This document shows positions 1 to 6,755 of a DNA stretch of 7,073 nt, one piece after another (within the stretch, counting starts at the first letter, position 1; every line of letters begins with the position of its first letter). Both the position numbers and the translations under genes were made by a program. The notes below the pieces were generated by a model. The model did not search any database and was not told where the DNA came from. It saw nothing but the letters and a program-made list of their open reading frames with translations. Source of the DNA: JBBRMY01 sp038230595 (GTDB lineage Bacteria; Bacteroidota; Ignavibacteria; Tepidaquicellales; Tepidaquicellaceae); NCBI GenBank assembly GCA_038230595.1, contig JBBRMY010000127.1, positions 1 through 7,073 of the forward strand, read 5' to 3'.

Positions 1-248
1 ATATTCAAGTGCGGAAAATACTTTAAGATAAAAGGAAGAGAGCCAACATGATCTGTGTGAGCGTGGGTTATGATGAGATCATTTATATTTAAATGTTTTA
101 TTGATTCAAGATCGGGAAACATTTCAATCCCCTTTTTTCTTGGATGAAGACCGCAATCCAGAAGAAGATAGAACTCTCCAATTTTCAATAAATAGCAATT
201 AGCACCTATTTCATCTCCGCCGCCCAAAGCCCTAAATTCAATTTTCAT
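1..248 (-). CDS. Metallo-beta-lactamase-fold hydrolase, beta-CASP-like, N-terminal part only
   Basis: The first 82 codons of a leftward gene are present; the rest lies beyond the left edge. Translating the reverse strand from the ATG at 248-246 gives a start MKIEFRALGGGDEIGANCYL. A 'LLLDCGLHP' strand follows (Asp31, motif I), then THAHTDHVGSLP at residues 61-72, which is the metal-binding HxHxDH signature (His62, His64, Asp66, His67). The combination of a GG-x-x-E-I-G-x-N-C opening, an L-D-C-G-x-H-P strand and HxHxDH followed by G-x-L-P resembles beta-CASP nucleases such as RNase J and CPSF73-like proteins more than small glyoxalase-type lactamases. The likely role is a zinc-dependent phosphodiesterase acting on RNA in the cytoplasm; no signal peptide is visible. 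The beta-CASP domain itself would lie outside the window, so the substrate is an inference. No Shine-Dalgarno sequence precedes the start. A TATAAT hexamer on the reverse strand (272-267) is a possible -10 element without a recognisable -35. Confidence 0.85.
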   Translation of the reverse strand, partial: MKIEFRALGGGDEIGANCYLLKIGEFYLLLDCGLHPRKKGIEMFPDLESIKHLNINDLIITHAHTDHVGSLPFILKYFPHLN

Positions 249-597
249 ATTTGGTATAATTCGTGCATTATACAATTTAGTATTTAAAGATTTAAAACAT
301 TATTCAATAATTTTTGAATCATGTCAAAAAATATTTGGCACGGTTATTTCACATTGCGCTATTCTTTTAACTAATTGATTAATTATTCAGTTAAAAATAT
401 TATAATATCAGCTGTATAAATATATATTGTAAATTCAATCACAGAGCGTAAGTATGAATACTATATCCAGAAGTGACTGGGCTATCTTTTTGGTCAAGAA
501 TAACCCAAAAACAACTCAAAAACGCACATTATTTAATGGCACATATATTGTGCTATATCGTCTTGAAAACCCATTTTTAACAAAATAAAATAATTTT
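249..597. other. AT-rich divergent intergenic region with no convincing gene
   Basis: This gap separates the leftward hydrolase from the rightward exported protein, so it should hold promoters for both. On the plus strand TTGATT (375-380) and TATTAT (398-403) are separated by 17 bp, a weak sigma-70-like pair about 200 bp ahead of the next gene. On the minus strand TATAAT lies at 272-267. A 44-codon open frame at 454-588 ends 9 bp before the next start codon. It lacks a Shine-Dalgarno site, a recognised domain or a coding signature, so I do not call it a gene. No tRNA-like, terminator-like or repeat structure stands out. Confidence 0.5.
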
Positions 598-1575
598 ATG
601 CGAAAGAATTTTTTCTCCATTTTTGAAAAGGCAAAGTCGGTATTCCCGGTTATTGCTTTTTCTGTTTTCTTCTTAATATTAGCAGGCACTGTTTCGGCAT
701 ATACGGTTTCAGGATATGTTCGTCAGGGTACAACACCTGTAACGGATGCAACTGTGCATTTAATGAATGGCAATTCTGATGTTGGAAGCTGCCATACAAG
801 TTCAACAGGTTTCTTTTCCATTTCGACAACTTGTGCAAGCGAATGCAATATAATAGCTGTTCCTGACAATATTGATGCAGTATATGTCCCTACGTATTAC
901 CCAAACGTACTAGATGGTTATCGCGGATATGTGATCTATCCAGCTGATATGCCGGAAAATGCAGTAATAGAGCCAGTTTCATCAGGTGAGGCTGCTATTG
1001 CAGGAGGAACTCAGGTTACTGTCACAGGAAATATAAACACGGTAAATATTTCAGGAGTCCCCGCTTTTGTCTACGTTATGAATAACGGCACTCTTTGTTC
1101 GTATCATCCTGTAAACGTTGATGGATCTTTTAGCTTCACAGCAATGGTGAATTCTTCTACAACGCTTATGATAACTAATGCAGGTTATAAGACTTTATAT
1201 TTTAATTACACTTCACCTACAATTGCAACCAGAGGAAATTCTTTAGACTGGAATATTAATATTTCGATGGAAGCAATTTCCGGAAACGGTTCTGTAGTAA
1301 CTCCATCTTCTAATAATGTACGATTAGAACAAAATTTTCCAAATCCATTCAATCCAACAACTAACATAGCTTTTAATGTATCAACCGCGGGCTTGGTTAA
1401 GGTTACTGTTTATGATTTGTCGGGAAGAATGGTATCTCAACTCGTGAATGAGTTCAGGAATCCAGGTCCCTACTCAGTTACATTCAATGCCGCGAACCTT
1501 TCTTCTGGTATTTATTACTACTCTATTCAAAGCAATAATACAAGGATTACTAAACAAATGATGCTCATCAAATAG
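598..1575 (+). CDS. Exported beta-sandwich protein with T9SS type A sorting domain
   Basis: This 325-residue protein is predicted to be secreted. Residues 1-34 form a long signal peptide: a basic start (MRKNFF), a hydrophobic core at about 17-30 (FPVIAFSVFFLILAG), and a likely cut after VSA34. Residues about 36-90 (VSGYVRQGTTPVTDATVHL, then STGFFSI) look like a carboxypeptidase-regulatory/transthyretin-like beta-sandwich. A second similar sandwich may span about 138-205 (TVTGNIN, then DGSFSF at 175-180). Residues about 241-325 are a T9SS C-terminal sorting domain: QNFPNPFNPTT, VYDLSGRMV (271-279), LSSGIYYYSI (301-310), and a basic end at KQMMLIK. The family is normally exported by Sec, moved across the outer membrane by T9SS, and the tail removed or anchored. 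Four of the five cysteines (65, 79, 83, 167) lie in the exported part. No catalytic motif is seen, so the role is unknown; adhesion or surface structure is a guess. The ATG at 598 is chosen because it opens the signal peptide; only an A-rich leader precedes it. It stands alone between strand-switched or widely spaced neighbours. Confidence 0.87.
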   Translation: MRKNFFSIFEKAKSVFPVIAFSVFFLILAGTVSAYTVSGYVRQGTTPVTDATVHLMNGNSDVGSCHTSSTGFFSISTTCASECNIIAVPDNIDAVYVPTYYPNVLDGYRGYVIYPADMPENAVIEPVSSGEAAIAGGTQVTVTGNINTVNISGVPAFVYVMNNGTLCSYHPVNVDGSFSFTAMVNSSTTLMITNAGYKTLYFNYTSPTIATRGNSLDWNINISMEAISGNGSVVTPSSNNVRLEQNFPNPFNPTTNIAFNVSTAGLVKVTVYDLSGRMVSQLVNEFRNPGPYSVTFNAANLSSGIYYYSIQSNNTRITKQMMLIK

Positions 1576-1601
1576 TTTAATTAGTCCTTTCCCCAATCAA
1601 A

Positions 1602-1617
1602 TGTTTCACGTGAATCA
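1602..1617 (+). promoter_or_regulatory. parS: parS-like ParB-binding site, copy 1 (one mismatch)
   Basis: TGTTTCACGTGAATCA matches the widely conserved bacterial parS consensus TGTTTCACGTGAAACA at 15 of 16 positions; the mismatch is T at 1615. parS is the centromere-like site where ParB (Spo0J) nucleates and spreads for chromosome segregation and SMC loading. It forms the left unit of a 17-bp tandem repeat (1601-1617 and 1618-1634, one difference). The mismatch breaks the palindrome in one half-site, so binding may be weaker than at copy 2. Confidence 0.75.
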
Positions 1618-1644
1618 ATGTTTCACGTGAAACATTTTTGTTTT
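1617..1644 (+). terminator. Possible intrinsic terminator overlapping parS
   Basis: The 20-bp palindrome at 1617-1636 could fold in RNA as an 8-bp stem with a 4-nt loop. It is followed by a U-rich run (TTTTTGTTTT at 1635-1644). It sits about 40 bp after the stop codon of the exported-protein gene, where a terminator would be expected. The stem has only a few G-C pairs and the palindrome is fully explained by parS, so a terminator role is an inference. Confidence 0.3.
1619..1634 (+). promoter_or_regulatory. parS: parS ParB-binding site, copy 2 (perfect consensus)
   Basis: TGTTTCACGTGAAACA is an exact match to the canonical 16-bp parS palindrome known from Bacillus subtilis and conserved over many phyla. 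The perfect palindrome extends to 20 bp, from 1617 to 1636. It starts 17 bp after copy 1, which puts both sites nearly on the same half-turn series. It lies in the gap between the exported protein gene and mnmG, about 90 bp upstream of the mnmG start. A parS site beside mnmG/gidA fits the common placement of gidA, parA and parB near the replication origin. A chance exact 16-mer in 7 kb is very unlikely, and a second near-exact copy beside it makes chance implausible. Confidence 0.92.
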
Positions 1645-1725
1645 AAGCCCTTTTCTTACTCTTCAATACTACTTAACCACTTCTAATTGTATAGACTTCT
1701 CTAATCGATTTTGGTAAATTATAAG

Positions 1726-3621
1726 GTGAATAAATATTACGATATTATCGTTGTAGGAGCAGGACACGCTGGTGTTGAAGCTTCAATAGTCTCAGCTAAA
1801 ATGGGTTTATCTGTTGGGTTAATAACGATGGATATAAATGCTATTGGAAGGATGAGCTGCAATCCTGCAATTGGAGGAACTGCCAAAGGTCACCTGGTAA
1901 GGGAAATCGATGCACTAGGAGGCGTAATGGGGCAGTTAGCAGACGAGACCGGAATTCAGTTCAAGATGTTAAACACCTCCAAAGGTCCTGCAGTCTGGTC
2001 ACCAAGGTGTCAGTCTGATAAAGATCTTTACTCTTTGGCAGCAGCAAAACTTGTTAGGGAACAGGATGGCATTGAAATTATACAGGATACCGTAAAAGAG
2101 ATAATATTTGATGAAAATTCAACGGAAAAGCACGGAATTAATGGTGTTTTAACAGATTTAGGCTATAAAATTGAGTGTAAAGCAGTAATTATTACTTCCG
2201 GTACTTTTTTAAATGCTATTATGCACACCGGAGTGAATCAGGTTGAAGGTGGTAGAATTGGTGAGAAATCTTCCACAGGTTTGTCTGATTGTTTAATGAA
2301 AGCCGGCTTCGTAACAGGCAGGCTAAAAACGGGAACGCCGCCAAGATTAGACGCCACTACAATAGATCTTTCGCAAACTGAAGAACAACTTGGTGATGAT
2401 AGTCCTTCACCGTTTTCGTTCAGAACTGACGTTAGCAATTTTCCTAAGCAATCTCAGATCAAATGTTATCTTGCTCATACTAATGAACAAACTCACGATA
2501 TCTTAAGAACCGGCTTTGAAGATTCACCAATGTTTACCGGAAGGATAAAGGGGATCGGTCCTAGATATTGTCCATCGATCGAAGACAAGATCTCAAGGTT
2601 TTCTGAGAAGCCACGACACCAGATATTTTTAGAACCTGAAACTCTGGAAGCTGACTCTATATATATGAACGGCTTTTCAACAAGCCTACCGATAGAAGTT
2701 CAGGAGAAAGCAGCAAGGACAATAAAAGGATTAGAGAATGTAAAACTGCTGAAAAGGGGTTATGCTGTTGAATATGATTTCTTTCCAACTTTTCAAACCA
2801 AGCTGACTTTAGAAACAAAATTAGTTAATGGATTATATCTTGCCGGACAGATCAATGGAACATCAGGTTATGAAGAAGCTGCAGCACAAGGATTAATTGC
2901 AGGAATAAATGCTGCTCTAAAAATTAAAGAACAAGTTCCATTTATCTTAAAAAGAAGTGAAGCATATATTGGAGTATTAATAGATGACCTTATAAATAAA
3001 AATCCTGATGAACCATACAGGATGTTTACATCATGCGCAGAGTACCGGTTACTGCTTAGGCAGGATAATGCTGACCTGAGATTAATGGGAAAGGGTTACG
3101 AACTTGGACTGATCGAAAAAAAGTATTTTGATATAATGACAGAGAAAAAGGAAATTATAAAAACAGCTCTGGATTATTTTAAGAATAATACTCTTCATCA
3201 TAAAGATGTTAACGGCTACCTTGAATCGAAAAATGCAAGTACGCTGACACAGGGAGAATTTATAGATAATTTATTGAAGAGGAATGAAGTTGAGCTGAAG
3301 GGATTATTAGAAAATACTGAATTGAAAAATAAAGAGATCGGGAAAAGTATTTTAGCAAATCCACAGGCAATGGAACAGATAGAAATAGAAATTAAATACA
3401 GCGGATATATTCACCGCCAGCTTGAACAGATAAGTCATTTTGAAAAAAATGAAGAAATAAAAATACCCGGAGATTTTAAATATGACAGAATAAGATCTCT
3501 TTCAACTGAAGCAACAGAGAAACTTACAAAAATTAAACCGGTATCAATAGGGCAAGCAATGAGAATATCCGGCGTAAGACCATCGGATATATCAGCACTG
3601 ATGGTTTATATGAGAGGATAA
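1726..3621 (+). CDS. mnmG: tRNA uridine-34 5-carboxymethylaminomethyl modification enzyme, large subunit MnmG (GidA)
   Basis: MnmG, with MnmE, adds the (carboxymethyl)aminomethyl group to carbon 5 of the wobble uridine in certain tRNAs, using FAD and a methylene-folate carbon; it acts in the cytoplasm. Counting from the GTG at 1726 the protein has 631 residues, close to E. coli MnmG (629). It shows the FAD-binding GAGHAG at 11-16 and MSCNPAIGG with Cys45 (equivalent to E. coli Cys47). It also has HLVREIDALGG at 56-66, RLKTGTPPRLD at 199-209 and RYCPSIEDK with Cys282 (equivalent to the catalytic Cys277). QINGTSGYEEAAAQG (375-389) and SCAEYRLLLRQDNADLRL (436-453) complete the family motifs. No key residue is missing. 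The frame can also start at TTG 1711 (636 residues). GTG is preferred because MNKYYDIIVVGAGHAG fits the usual short lead before the Rossmann strand and because its upstream stretch is A-rich. The two parS sites lie just upstream. rsmG does not follow; a 192-bp AT-rich gap without a clear terminator leads to a convergent gene. Confidence 0.97.
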   Translation: MNKYYDIIVVGAGHAGVEASIVSAKMGLSVGLITMDINAIGRMSCNPAIGGTAKGHLVREIDALGGVMGQLADETGIQFKMLNTSKGPAVWSPRCQSDKDLYSLAAAKLVREQDGIEIIQDTVKEIIFDENSTEKHGINGVLTDLGYKIECKAVIITSGTFLNAIMHTGVNQVEGGRIGEKSSTGLSDCLMKAGFVTGRLKTGTPPRLDATTIDLSQTEEQLGDDSPSPFSFRTDVSNFPKQSQIKCYLAHTNEQTHDILRTGFEDSPMFTGRIKGIGPRYCPSIEDKISRFSEKPRHQIFLEPETLEADSIYMNGFSTSLPIEVQEKAARTIKGLENVKLLKRGYAVEYDFFPTFQTKLTLETKLVNGLYLAGQINGTSGYEEAAAQGLIAGINAALKIKEQVPFILKRSEAYIGVLIDDLINKNPDEPYRMFTSCAEYRLLLRQDNADLRLMGKGYELGLIEKKYFDIMTEKKEIIKTALDYFKNNTLHHKDVNGYLESKNASTLTQGEFIDNLLKRNEVELKGLLENTELKNKEIGKSILANPQAMEQIEIEIKYSGYIHRQLEQISHFEKNEEIKIPGDFKYDRIRSLSTEATEKLTKIKPVSIGQAMRISGVRPSDISALMVYMRG

Positions 3622-3813
3622 TTGATAAAACATATATATAATAATCAATAATACAATTTATTTATTAAAAATATGTTAAAACAGTCAATGGATATTTTAA
3701 ATATTAATTAGTTAAACAGAATTAGCAAAACTTAGGAAATTAATTATACTATAAGCTTTTATTCTGACATTTGTTAATTTTCAGGGAAATTCGCGGATAA
3801 ACTTTTAGAAAAG

Positions 3814-4899
3814 TTATATTTCGTTCTTTACGGCGAGTTCGCGGGAGCGTTTCTTTTCAGCACGTGTAAGGAATGCAACAGCCACAAGAATGAATCCCAT
3901 AGTTACCCAATCTTCGGTAGCAGGATATTTTCCGCCCCACATAAATGCAAAGATCAGAGTAGCAATTGTTCCTGCGACTAATGATGTAAGACGATTTACA
4001 AGACCTGCGAAAGTAGCTGTTCTTCCTTTAAACATAAAAATAAAAACAGAGAAGAAAGCAACTATTCCGAATGCGAATCCGGAAACACCTGCCCAGAACC
4101 ATAGGGATTTAGGAAAGTCGATAGCGTGCTTAAACAAGACAGCCTGTGGAACACCTATTTCAGGCTTTGAAAGATAGAAGTAAACTAACAAAGCAATAAA
4201 GATCATTGTAGTTGTAGCAGCGATCTGCTCAATTGCAAAAAATCCTTTATTGTCCTGTTTAATATTTTTGCCCCGGGTGTTCTTATAATAATTCATTATA
4301 TAGATACGGATCGTATAAGCGATAAGGTAACAGGATAGAATTGTAACCGCTGCAGGATTATTAATAAAATCAAAGCTGCCTGGCTTAACCGAAATAAGAT
4401 TTGCAGCAACTGCAATTACGGCAAACAACACAGCTACATTTTCTTCCCAGTAAACTTTTTTCTTTAATATACCCTGCTTTATTTGAACCGCATCAATTAT
4501 CCGGCTAATAACTATGATACTTCCTCTCATTATAACCATTGCAACCATTACAGTTATAGGCAATGTGTACATTAAAGTTGTAGTAGGAATAACAACAGCA
4601 GTGCATATTCCGGATGGGATTATATAAATTAATTCCGAAGGTACTTTTAGGGAAAGAAATTTAACATAATTATTAGTGTGTATCTTATACCAGCCAAGTG
4701 AGAGAACAGTTACCAAAGCAATGAGATTACCGCCTGCAGTATTATAAACAAGATATTCAATATCGTTCATAAACACTGAGCCATTAACAGGGTAGCCGGT
4801 AAAATATTTTACGGTAATACCGGTGATGACATAGAAGAAAAAATATCCTATGCAAAGCTGTATAAGTCTTCCGGTAGAGCCTTCTTTAGTATCCCACAT
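3814..4899 (-). CDS. Ten-helix membrane protein, EamA/DMT-type transporter-like
   Basis: The 361-residue protein is dominated by hydrophobic segments. About ten membrane helices can be drawn by eye: 11-33, 50-70, 90-110, 112-134, 152-171, 183-203, 222-243, 267-290, 296-320 and 330-346. The segments fall into two halves of five helices, separated by a charged loop (YYKNTRGKNIKQDNK at 204-218). The tail is strongly basic (RAEKKRSRELAVK), which suggests that both ends are cytoplasmic. This layout, plus the closing pattern (short loop, then TFAGLVNRLTSLVAGTIATL, then a short exposed loop and a last helix), matches drug/metabolite-transporter (EamA, sugar-nucleotide transporter) proteins. Those usually have 280-310 residues, so this one is somewhat long. 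The substrate cannot be told. The gene is convergent with mnmG and divergent from the sugar-dehydrogenase-like gene. The ATG at 4899 has no Shine-Dalgarno sequence. The fold call rests on topology and general resemblance, not on a diagnostic motif. Confidence 0.82.
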   Translation of the reverse strand: MWDTKEGSTGRLIQLCIGYFFFYVITGITVKYFTGYPVNGSVFMNDIEYLVYNTAGGNLIALVTVLSLGWYKIHTNNYVKFLSLKVPSELIYIIPSGICTAVVIPTTTLMYTLPITVMVAMVIMRGSIIVISRIIDAVQIKQGILKKKVYWEENVAVLFAVIAVAANLISVKPGSFDFINNPAAVTILSCYLIAYTIRIYIMNYYKNTRGKNIKQDNKGFFAIEQIAATTTMIFIALLVYFYLSKPEIGVPQAVLFKHAIDFPKSLWFWAGVSGFAFGIVAFFSVFIFMFKGRTATFAGLVNRLTSLVAGTIATLIFAFMWGGKYPATEDWVTMGFILVAVAFLTRAEKKRSRELAVKNEI

Positions 4900-5077
4900 A
4901 GTATAAATATAACATTATTCACACAATATGCAATGAATGAGCGTTAAAGACAGCGTAACAAAATATTTCAATAAAAGTTTTATGCTGTATAGAATAGTTT
5001 TAATGAATTAAATTAAATACCTTTTTCTATAGGGAAAATGTAAGGAAAGCAATAGAGTTTAGAAAGAAAGTTAGAGA

Positions 5078-5085
5078 TAACTTTG
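5078..5085 (+). promoter_or_regulatory. Candidate Bacteroidota-type -7 promoter element
   Basis: TAACTTTG matches the TAnnTTTG -7 element used by the primary sigma factor of Bacteroidota. It lies 17 bp before the ATG at 5103, which would leave a short leader. The expected upstream TTTG/TTG box is only partly matched (GTTTAG at about 5057-5062). A short degenerate motif can occur by chance, and use of this promoter type in Ignavibacteria is an assumption. Confidence 0.25.
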
Positions 5086-5102
5086 AAAAACCTTGTGTAG
5101 TT

Positions 5103-6563
5103 ATGAAGAATATTATTTTTAATACAGTCTTATTGTTTTCAATTCTATTTATTGGAAAAGAACTAAAAGCGCAGGGACCTTATGAATTGCGAAATACTTT
5201 TTCGCCGAATACATTTCCTTATATAGTTGATCTTGTTCCGTGCTCGGATGGAAGCAGCAGACTATTTGTAGTTTGTCAAAGAGGAAAAGTATGGATAGTT
5301 AATACATCAAATCCTTCAGCTCCGGCAAAGCTATTTCTTGATATCAGCGATATAGTTTCTCAAACCGAACCGGAGACCGGACTGCTTAGCATAGCATTTC
5401 ATCCGAACTATTCAGGTAACAAATATTTTTATGTAAGCTATACAACAACTACCGGAATTAATGTTACATCATATATTTCAAGATTCAATGTTTCACCTGT
5501 AAATCCTGATTCAGCTTTGAGAAGCAGCGAGTTGAATTTAGTTTCACTGCCTCAGCCATTCGAAAATCACAATGGAGGAAAAATAGCTTTCGGTCCCGAT
5601 AATTATCTATATATAGCTTTTGGTGACGGAGGATCTGGCGGAGACCCTGGAAATCGTGCTCAGAACAGAGCTGTTATATATGGAAAAATGCTGAGAATCG
5701 ATATTAATTCTGCTACCGGAGGACTTCAATACAGCATACCTCCAACGAATCCTTATTTTGGAAACATCTCCGGATATAGGGAAGAGATATGGTGTTACGG
5801 ATTAAGAAATCCCTGGAAATATAGCTGGGATTCTCAGAACGGTAGATTATGGTGCGGAGATGTAGGACAGGATATATATGAAGAAATAGATACACTGGTC
5901 AACGGAGGTAATTACGGATGGCGGGTGATGGAAGGTTTTCATTGCTATAACCCTGCAACCGGTTGCGATATGTCCGGAAAAATACTTCCTCTTTTTGAAT
6001 ACGATCATAACGGAACAGGTTATTCAATAACGGGCGGATTTGTTTATAGAGGTAATTACATGCCTGCACTTGTTGGTAAATACATATTTGCAGATTTTTC
6101 ATTGGGGAAGATTTGGGCTTTGAGTTATCCTCAGGCAAGTGCTGCAGATACAATACGTATATTGACAATGCCGGGACTCTGTTCAACATTCGGAACAGAC
6201 CTTCAAAAAAATATCTATGCCTGCCTTTATTCAGATTCGGGAAAAGTATTAAAAATTGTTGATACACAAACCGGTATAGGCAATATTGCACAGTTACCGG
6301 AGAAATTTAATCTTAAACAGAATTATCCTAATCCCTTCAATCCGGCTACAAAGATAAATTATGAATTGCCCCAAAGAATTTTAGTTAATTTAATAGTATA
6401 TGACGTTACAGGTAAGGAAATTTCAGAACTGGTAAACCGTGAACAGAATGCAGGATATTACGAAATCAATTTTAATTCAACCGGTCTGCCTTCCGGAGTT
6501 TATTATTACAGAATCACTGCAGGTGAGTTTACCGAGACTAAAAAAATGGTAATTTTGAAATAA
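5103..6563 (+). CDS. Secreted PQQ-dependent sugar dehydrogenase-like beta-propeller with T9SS sorting domain
   Basis: This 486-residue protein begins with a signal peptide (MKNIIFNTVLLFSILFIGKELKA, likely cut after Ala23). Residues about 30-385 resemble the glucose/sorbosone dehydrogenase (GSDH) six-bladed propeller: RLFVVCQRGKVWIV (53-66), ETGLLSIAFHPNY (91-103), NHNGGKIAFGPDNYLYIAFGD (155-175), ILGLRNP-type motif GLRNPWKY (233-240), GDVGQDIYEEID (252-263) and GGNYGW (268-273). His156 corresponds by motif to the catalytic base of soluble glucose dehydrogenase and Arg235-Asn236 to its PQQ-contacting pair. Relatives oxidise sugars or aldoses with PQQ, but some family members, such as animal HHIP, are not enzymes, so activity and substrate are open. 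Eight cysteines in the mature chain could form disulfides. Residues about 402-486 are a T9SS type A sorting domain (QNYPNPFNPAT, VYDVTGKEI, LPSGVYYYRI, KKMVILK), so the protein should end outside the cell or on its surface. No PQQ synthesis gene or cytochrome is nearby. Confidence 0.9.
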   Translation: MKNIIFNTVLLFSILFIGKELKAQGPYELRNTFSPNTFPYIVDLVPCSDGSSRLFVVCQRGKVWIVNTSNPSAPAKLFLDISDIVSQTEPETGLLSIAFHPNYSGNKYFYVSYTTTTGINVTSYISRFNVSPVNPDSALRSSELNLVSLPQPFENHNGGKIAFGPDNYLYIAFGDGGSGGDPGNRAQNRAVIYGKMLRIDINSATGGLQYSIPPTNPYFGNISGYREEIWCYGLRNPWKYSWDSQNGRLWCGDVGQDIYEEIDTLVNGGNYGWRVMEGFHCYNPATGCDMSGKILPLFEYDHNGTGYSITGGFVYRGNYMPALVGKYIFADFSLGKIWALSYPQASAADTIRILTMPGLCSTFGTDLQKNIYACLYSDSGKVLKIVDTQTGIGNIAQLPEKFNLKQNYPNPFNPATKINYELPQRILVNLIVYDVTGKEISELVNREQNAGYYEINFNSTGLPSGVYYYRITAGEFTETKKMVILK

Positions 6564-6755
6564 AAGAACTTTCTGCGAAAAAGAATATGTTCAAAGATAG
6601 GATTTTTATTCAAAAAAATATTAATTATTATCATTATTACGCTAAAACCTGCATTTTATAGTTTTAATTTAGCAAGTACGATGTTTTGTATTTATTCGTG
6701 CAGAGGTGTTGAATAACCACCCCCTAACCTATTTAATAATTTTTAAAAAGAAAAA

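Noticed and set aside
2238..2438. 66-codon open frame on the minus strand inside mnmG.
   Set aside because: It is antisense to strongly conserved MnmG motifs (RLKTGTPPRLD region) and is a shadow of that gene.
3621..3649. ATTGAT ... ATCAAT inverted repeat just after the mnmG stop codon.
   Set aside because: The arms are six bases, AT-rich and separated by 17 bases of AT-rich sequence, so it is not a credible terminator or operator.
3799..3816. Inverted repeat AACTTTT / AAAAGTT at the end of the transporter-like gene, a possible terminator.
   Set aside because: The stem is short and almost all A-T, overlaps the stop codon, and is not followed by a U-tract on the minus strand.
3890..4177. 95-codon open frame on the plus strand within the transporter-like gene.
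   Set aside because: It is opposite a clear multi-helix membrane protein and has no recognisable domain.
4915..4923. TTATTCACA, a match to the DnaA-box consensus TTATNCACA, between the divergent transporter-like and propeller genes.
   Set aside because: It is a single isolated copy. In 7 kb of AT-rich DNA about one such match is expected in every couple of windows by chance, and no second box or unwinding-element cluster accompanies it, so it does not support an origin here.
5489..5504. TGTTTCACCTGTAAAT inside the propeller gene, which shares the left half of parS.
   Set aside because: Only 12 of 16 positions match and the right half-site is lost. It is explained as coding sequence (FNVSPVN).
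5899..6291. 130-codon open frame on the minus strand inside the propeller gene.
   Set aside because: It is antisense to the well-supported GSDH-like domain, with no signal or domain of its own.
6701..6724. GGTG ... CACC imperfect inverted repeat upstream of the aldehyde dehydrogenase gene, considered as an operator or attenuator.
   Set aside because: The stem is four pairs, or six with a bulge, and no U-tract or known riboswitch core is present.
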